8,094 nucleotides of DNA. Origin: Candidatus Woesearchaeota archaeon. GTDB taxonomy: Archaea; Nanobdellota; Nanobdellia; Woesearchaeales; BM511. The notes under the pieces were generated by a model. It ran no database searches and was not told the origin of the DNA. It worked only from the letters and a program-made list of their open reading frames with translations. This document shows, piece after piece, positions 4,418 through 8,094 of this stretch. Numbering within the stretch: position 1 is the stretch's first letter; each line of letters begins with the position of its first letter. Both the position numbers and the translations under genes were made by a program. The stretch lies in contig JAAOYE010000119.1 of assembly GCA_018221175.1 (NCBI GenBank), positions 1 through 8,094 of the forward strand, read 5' to 3'.

Positions 4418-5716
4418 ATTTTACTAAGAAACTGCAGACTGGCAAACGAAATTACAGTAGATATTCTTATTAAAGACGGAAAGATAAAAGAAGTAGGGAA
4501 ATCTGTTGAATATGATGGGAAAACTATTGATGTAAAAGAAAAATTTGTATTGCCTGGACTTATTGACCCTCACGTGCACTTTAGATATCCTGGCGGACTG
4601 CACAAAGAAGAGTGGGAAACAGCGTCTGCTGCAGCTGTAAAAGGAGGATACACAACAGTGATTGACATGCCAAACACAACTCCTTCAACTGTTGATAAAA
4701 AAAGTCTTGAAGAAAAAAAAGAATATGTTTGCAAACACTCTCTTGTGAACTTTGGGTTTCATCTTGGACTCACCAATGAGAATGTGACAATATTAAATCA
4801 GCTTGATAATGTTCCTTCTTACAAGCTTTACATGGGCTCAACAACAGGATCTCTTCTTGTAGACAAAGACAAGGATTTGAAGAATGTTTTCAAAAACTCA
4901 AGCAAACTAATCACAATCCATGCAGAAAACGAAGACATAATAAAACAAAACGAAGAAAAAAACAAAAATCAAACAAACCCGTTTGTGCATGCCAAGATTA
5001 GAAGCAGCCTTGCTGCAAAAACAGCAGTTGAAAAAGCAATAAAGTTTGCAAAAAAATACAAAAATAAAGTATATATTTGCCACACATCAACAACAGAAGA
5101 ATTAGAGCTCATTTCTAAAGCAAGAAAAGAAGGAGTAAAAGTTTATTGCGAGGCAACACCACATCATCTTTTCATGGAGTATCATGAGCTTGAACGACAG
5201 GGCAACTTTGCAAAGATGAATCCGCCTTTGAGACGTAAAATGGATGTGGAAGCGTTATGGATGGGGATAAATAAAGGGGTGGTAGACACTATTGGCACTG
5301 ACCACGCACCGCACACAATCGAAGAAAAAGAACAAGGGTATTGGAAAGCGCCTTCTGGTGTCCCGGGAATCGAAAATGCTTTAGCACTAATGTTAGACGC
5401 TGTAAACAAAGGAAAGATAAGCCTAAAAAAAGTTGAAGAATTAATGTCAACAAACCCTGCAAGAATTTTTGACATAAAGAATAAAGGAAAAATCAAAAAG
5501 GGATGTGACGCTGATCTTGTAATAATTGATATGGATAAAAAAGATGAGATACAAAATGAAAAGCAGCTTACCAAATGCAAATGGAGTCCTTACGACGGAA
5601 AAGTATTAAAAGGTTGGTCAACCGTGACAATCGTAGGGGGGAACATAGTCTATGACAACGGCAATGTGATGGATGAATTTAAAGGAAAAGAAGTGGTTAT
5701 TAATGCTAAAAACTAG
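4418..5716 (+). CDS. pyrC: Dihydroorotase, probable ATT start
   Basis: The enzyme cyclises N-carbamoyl-aspartate to dihydroorotate using an amidohydrolase metal centre. With the start used here the product is 432 residues, typical of the long (type I) dihydroorotases. Motifs are DPHVHFRYPG with metal ligands H52 and H54, the substrate-loop-like KEEWETASAAAVKGGYTTV (63-81), KLYMGSTTG (136-144), IHAEN with H168, CHTS with H222, MNPPLR with N268, and GTDHAPH with catalytic D295. Start choice: the frame is open from TTG at 4403, but that codon overlaps the purine-rich GAGGGGGA (4405-4412), which looks like the ribosome binding site. The next in-frame codon at proper distance is ATT at 4418, giving the family-typical N-terminus MLLRNCRL. 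The alternative is TTG 4403 with five extra residues. pyrI ends 22 bases before ATT, and pyrD overlaps the 3' end by 14 bases. Confidence 0.93.
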   Translation: MLLRNCRLANEITVDILIKDGKIKEVGKSVEYDGKTIDVKEKFVLPGLIDPHVHFRYPGGLHKEEWETASAAAVKGGYTTVIDMPNTTPSTVDKKSLEEKKEYVCKHSLVNFGFHLGLTNENVTILNQLDNVPSYKLYMGSTTGSLLVDKDKDLKNVFKNSSKLITIHAENEDIIKQNEEKNKNQTNPFVHAKIRSSLAAKTAVEKAIKFAKKYKNKVYICHTSTTEELELISKARKEGVKVYCEATPHHLFMEYHELERQGNFAKMNPPLRRKMDVEALWMGINKGVVDTIGTDHAPHTIEEKEQGYWKAPSGVPGIENALALMLDAVNKGKISLKKVEELMSTNPARIFDIKNKGKIKKGCDADLVIIDMDKKDEIQNEKQLTKCKWSPYDGKVLKGWSTVTIVGGNIVYDNGNVMDEFKGKEVVINAKN

Positions 5717-6617
5717 TATTTGTGGTGTCAAACTTGAAAACCCAACAGTTCTTGCTTCTGGTATAATGGGTGTTTCTGGTGCATCACTTGTTAACGTATC
5801 TAAAAACGGTGCTGGTGCGGTTACAACAAAATCTATAGGGCTGGAAGAAAGAAAAGGGCATCCTGGTCCAATAATGATTACAACAAAGCATTATGGAATG
5901 AACGCGGTAGGTCTTTCAAATCAGGGAATCAAGCTTTCCATGCCAGAAGTTGTGTATGCAATAAAAAATTCGAGGTCGCCGGTAATAGCAAGCATCTTTG
6001 CCCGCAAAGTTTCTGAGTTTGGCGTGCTTTCAAAAGAAATCTCAAAAACAAATCCGGCATTAATTGAAGCAAATATTTCGTGTCCAAACGTCGAAGCTGA
6101 ATTTGGAAAACCATTTGCTACAGACCCAGACGCCGCAAGAGACGTAACAAAAGAAGTGGTTAAAAACACTAAAATACCTGTTATTGTTAAGTTATCGCCT
6201 AATGTTGCTAACATTGCCAAGATTGCCAAAATCGTCCAAAAAGCTGGTGCAAGTACGATTAATGCGATAAATACTGCTGGTCCTGGTCTTGCAATTGATA
6301 TTAGGACAAAACTGCCAATACTATCAAATAAGACTGGAGGGATATCTGGCCCAGCAATAAAGCCAATAGCTGTGAAAGCAGTATATGATATCTATGACTC
6401 TGTAAAAATCCCAATTATTGGCACTGGTGGTGTGATAAGTGGAGAGGATGCAGTTGAGATGATGATGGCAGGAGCATCCGCAGTTGGAATTGGCACAGGC
6501 GTTTATTATAGGGGCATTGATGTTTTTAAGAAAGTCTCAGACGAGATCAAAGTTTTCATGAAAAAAGAAGGATATTCAAACTTAAAAGAATTGATAGGTG
6601 CAGCTCACAATGTGTGA
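5703..6617 (+). CDS. pyrD: Dihydroorotate dehydrogenase, class 1B catalytic subunit
   Basis: This FMN enzyme oxidises dihydroorotate to orotate in the cytoplasm, passing electrons to PyrK. The 304-residue TIM-barrel protein shows LENPTVLASG (11-20), AVTTKSIG with K43, MNAVGLSNQG (66-74), EANISCPNVE with the class 1 catalytic cysteine C127, VKLSPN (162-167), NTAGPGLAIDI (190-200), and the FMN-phosphate region IIGTGGVISGEDAVEMMMAGASAVGIGTG (238-266). A catalytic Cys rather than Ser, plus the adjacent pyrK, indicates the NAD-dependent heterotetrameric class 1B. The ATG at 5703 gives the family-typical N-terminus MLKTSICGVKLENP. An in-frame ATG at 5673 would add ten unconserved residues and lengthen the overlap with pyrC to 44 bases. 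No strong ribosome binding site precedes it, so coupling to pyrC translation is likely. Confidence 0.95.
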   Translation: MLKTSICGVKLENPTVLASGIMGVSGASLVNVSKNGAGAVTTKSIGLEERKGHPGPIMITTKHYGMNAVGLSNQGIKLSMPEVVYAIKNSRSPVIASIFARKVSEFGVLSKEISKTNPALIEANISCPNVEAEFGKPFATDPDAARDVTKEVVKNTKIPVIVKLSPNVANIAKIAKIVQKAGASTINAINTAGPGLAIDIRTKLPILSNKTGGISGPAIKPIAVKAVYDIYDSVKIPIIGTGGVISGEDAVEMMMAGASAVGIGTGVYYRGIDVFKKVSDEIKVFMKKEGYSNLKELIGAAHNV

Positions 6618-7422
6618 AGACAAGCAGGAAAACCCAATTGTGTTGGATGTCGCAGAAGTAGTTGATGAAGGCAAAGATTTGAAAACATTCAGGTTTGATA
6701 TTGAGTTAAATGCTAGTCCAGGACAGTTTATCATGCTTTGGCTTCCAGGTGTAAATCTAAAACCATTTTCTATCAGCTATCAAGACCAAAAAAGTTTTGG
6801 TGTGACTGTGTCTGGGATAGGGGAGTTTACCAACAAATTAATGAAGGTAAAAAAAGGGGACAAACTTGGAATACAAGGCCCATATGGGACAAGCTTCTCA
6901 GAAAAAGGAAAAAATGTCTGTCTTGTTGGAGGGGGGTGCGGCTCTGCCCCGATGGCGTTTTTAGCTGAAGAATTAATGAAAAAAGGCAAGAATGTATCAT
7001 TTATTATAGGTGCAAACACAAAGCAAGGACTCATGTTTTTAAACAGATTTAAAGGCAAAAAAATGAAGCTGATAGCGTGCACTGATGATGGCAGCTTTGG
7101 ATACAAAGGATTTGCAACACAAGCACTTGAAAAAGAACTTGAAAAGAAAAAGTTTGACATAGTATATACTTGCGGTCCAGAGATCATGATGGCAAAAGTA
7201 GTAGAAATCGCAGAAAAAAACAAGATATGCTGCGAGGTTTCAATGGAAAGATACATGAAATGCGGTTTTGGTATCTGCGGCCAGTGCGTTGTTGACCCGC
7301 TAGGAATAAGAATATGCAAAGAAGGGTCTGTGCTTGACAAACAAACAGTTAAAAAGATAACTGAATTCAATAAATACAAAAGAGGACCGTGCGGTAAAAA
7401 ACAAAAGTTTAGTTATTGTTAA
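6610..7422 (+). CDS. pyrK: Dihydroorotate dehydrogenase electron-transfer subunit
   Basis: This FAD and [2Fe-2S] partner of PyrD carries electrons from FMN to NAD+. The 270-residue protein has a ferredoxin-reductase-like order: beta-barrel with KPFSIS (51-56, usual RPFSI, here Lys instead of Arg), GIQGPYGTSF (87-96), NAD-binding VCLVGGGCGSAPMAFLAEEL (103-122), TCGPEIMM (187-194), and a C-terminal iron-sulfur motif C218-x4-C223-x2-C226-x9-C236. The tail beyond the cluster, about 30 residues ending KKQKFSYC, carries extra cysteines (C261, C270) with no clear role. The ATG at 6610 overlaps the pyrD stop by eight bases, with AGGTG at 6596-6600 as ribosome binding site. A GTG at 6598 lies inside that site and is disfavoured. 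Confidence 0.95.
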   Translation: MCEDKQENPIVLDVAEVVDEGKDLKTFRFDIELNASPGQFIMLWLPGVNLKPFSISYQDQKSFGVTVSGIGEFTNKLMKVKKGDKLGIQGPYGTSFSEKGKNVCLVGGGCGSAPMAFLAEELMKKGKNVSFIIGANTKQGLMFLNRFKGKKMKLIACTDDGSFGYKGFATQALEKELEKKKFDIVYTCGPEIMMAKVVEIAEKNKICCEVSMERYMKCGFGICGQCVVDPLGIRICKEGSVLDKQTVKKITEFNKYKRGPCGKKQKFSYC

Positions 7423-7424
7423 AA

Positions 7425-8093
7425 ATGGAAGACTACAAAAAACAATTCATTGAGTTTTTGGTAAAATCTGGAGCATTGAAATTTGGAGAGTTCACACTCA
7501 AAAGCAAAAGGATAAGCCCTTATTTTATCAATACCGGAATGTTTAAGGACGGTGATGGGATTTCTAAGCTTGGCTCTTATTATGCGCAGGCAATAAAAAA
7601 AGAATTTGGAGAAGATTTTGACGTGCTTTATGGACCAGCTTACAAAGGGATACCTTTATGCGTTGCTGCGTCAATGGAACTTTCAAAACTTGGTGTCAAC
7701 AAAGGATACTCATTTAACAGAAAAAAAACAAAAGAATATGGAGATAAAGGCACGCTTGTTGGCACAGAGCTAAATAGTGAGATGAGAGTTGTTATTATTG
7801 ATGACGTCATAACCGCAGGCACAGCTGTAAAAGAAACTGTTGATATCCTTAAAACAAACGGGAACCCGAAGATTAACGGGATAATAATTAGTGTGAATAG
7901 AAAAGAGAAAGGACAAGGAGAAAAGTCGGCAATACAAGAGCTTGAAGAAAGCCTTGGTGTAAAAATTGTCTCAATCATTGACTTTGATGAAATCGTCGAG
8001 CTTCTTTACAATAACCGAGTAGATGGCAAATCATACATCGATGAGAAAACACATAATAACATGATGGAATACAAGAAACAGTATGGGGTGTAA
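7425..8093 (+). CDS. pyrE: Orotate phosphoribosyltransferase
   Basis: The enzyme joins orotate and PRPP to form OMP. The 222-residue protein is complete, with TAA at 8091-8093. It shows the family start FIEFLVKSGALKFGEFTLKSKRISPYFINTG (8-38), YGPAYKGIPL (69-78), the flexible catalytic loop FNRKKTKEYGDKG (97-109) and the PRPP-binding VVIIDDVITAGTA (122-134). It begins two bases after pyrK stops. The ATG at 7425 is preferred because MEDYKKQFIEFL aligns with family N-termini. A TTG at 7416 would add three residues. No clear ribosome binding site is seen, so translation is probably coupled to pyrK. pyrF would be the expected next gene, outside the window. Confidence 0.96.
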   Translation: MEDYKKQFIEFLVKSGALKFGEFTLKSKRISPYFINTGMFKDGDGISKLGSYYAQAIKKEFGEDFDVLYGPAYKGIPLCVAASMELSKLGVNKGYSFNRKKTKEYGDKGTLVGTELNSEMRVVIIDDVITAGTAVKETVDILKTNGNPKINGIIISVNRKEKGQGEKSAIQELEESLGVKIVSIIDFDEIVELLYNNRVDGKSYIDEKTHNNMMEYKKQYGV

Positions 8094-8094
8094 A

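Noticed and set aside
5673..5702. Upstream ATG start for pyrD
   Set aside because: It adds ten residues absent from the family's usual N-terminus and deepens the overlap with pyrC.
6780..7379. Long minus-strand open frame of 199 codons opposite pyrK, and similar frames opposite pyrI, pyrC, pyrD and pyrE
   Set aside because: They are antisense shadows of well-conserved genes. Their translations are rich in F, S and P with no recognisable domain.

Overview
The window is archaeal. Evidence: two minus-strand tRNA genes carry introns with bulge-helix-bulge (BHB) splice geometry, TATA boxes sit about 26-31 bases before RNA or protein starts (several transcripts look leaderless), CCA is not encoded, and the pyrimidine genes are of archaeal type (separate zinc-binding pyrI, Cys-type pyrD with pyrK). 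The DNA is AT-rich with many AAA/AGA/ATA codons. A lineage cannot be named safely. Multi-intron tRNAs and a bacterial-looking lipid gene would fit a DPANN or related genome, but that is inference.

Layout. Positions 1-156 (minus): tRNA-Ile(GAU), 5' part only, with a 20-base anticodon-loop intron and a second interruption in the T-loop that runs off the window edge. 274-1434 (plus): a PlsB-type glycerol-3-phosphate acyltransferase-like protein, unexpected in an archaeon. 1435-1659: non-coding, with the oligo-T terminator of the next tRNA and a run of eight C. 1660-1793 (minus): complete tRNA-Asn(GUU) with two introns, one in the anticodon loop and one of 42 bases in the T-loop. 1794-1982: divergent promoter region with a palindrome and ACTGGAC repeats. 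1983-2381: unknown, highly charged, probably coiled-coil protein. 2382-2519: more ACTGGAC repeats and a leaderless promoter. 2520-2993: predicted winged-helix DNA-binding protein.

3038-8093 is a compact operon, pyrB-pyrI-pyrC-pyrD-pyrK-pyrE, with overlapping or nearly touching genes behind a single TATA box. It encodes aspartate carbamoyltransferase (catalytic and regulatory subunits), dihydroorotase, dihydroorotate dehydrogenase with its Fe-S/FAD partner, and orotate phosphoribosyltransferase. Together these convert carbamoyl phosphate and aspartate to orotidine 5'-monophosphate (OMP). Carbamoyl phosphate synthetase (carAB) and OMP decarboxylase (pyrF) are not in the window.

The most notable signals are the paired T-loop introns, which share the same exon-intron helix (TTCA with TGAA); the PlsB-like acyltransferase between the two tRNA genes; five copies of ACTGGAC confined to the two promoter regions around the unknown genes; and a probable ATT start codon in pyrC.
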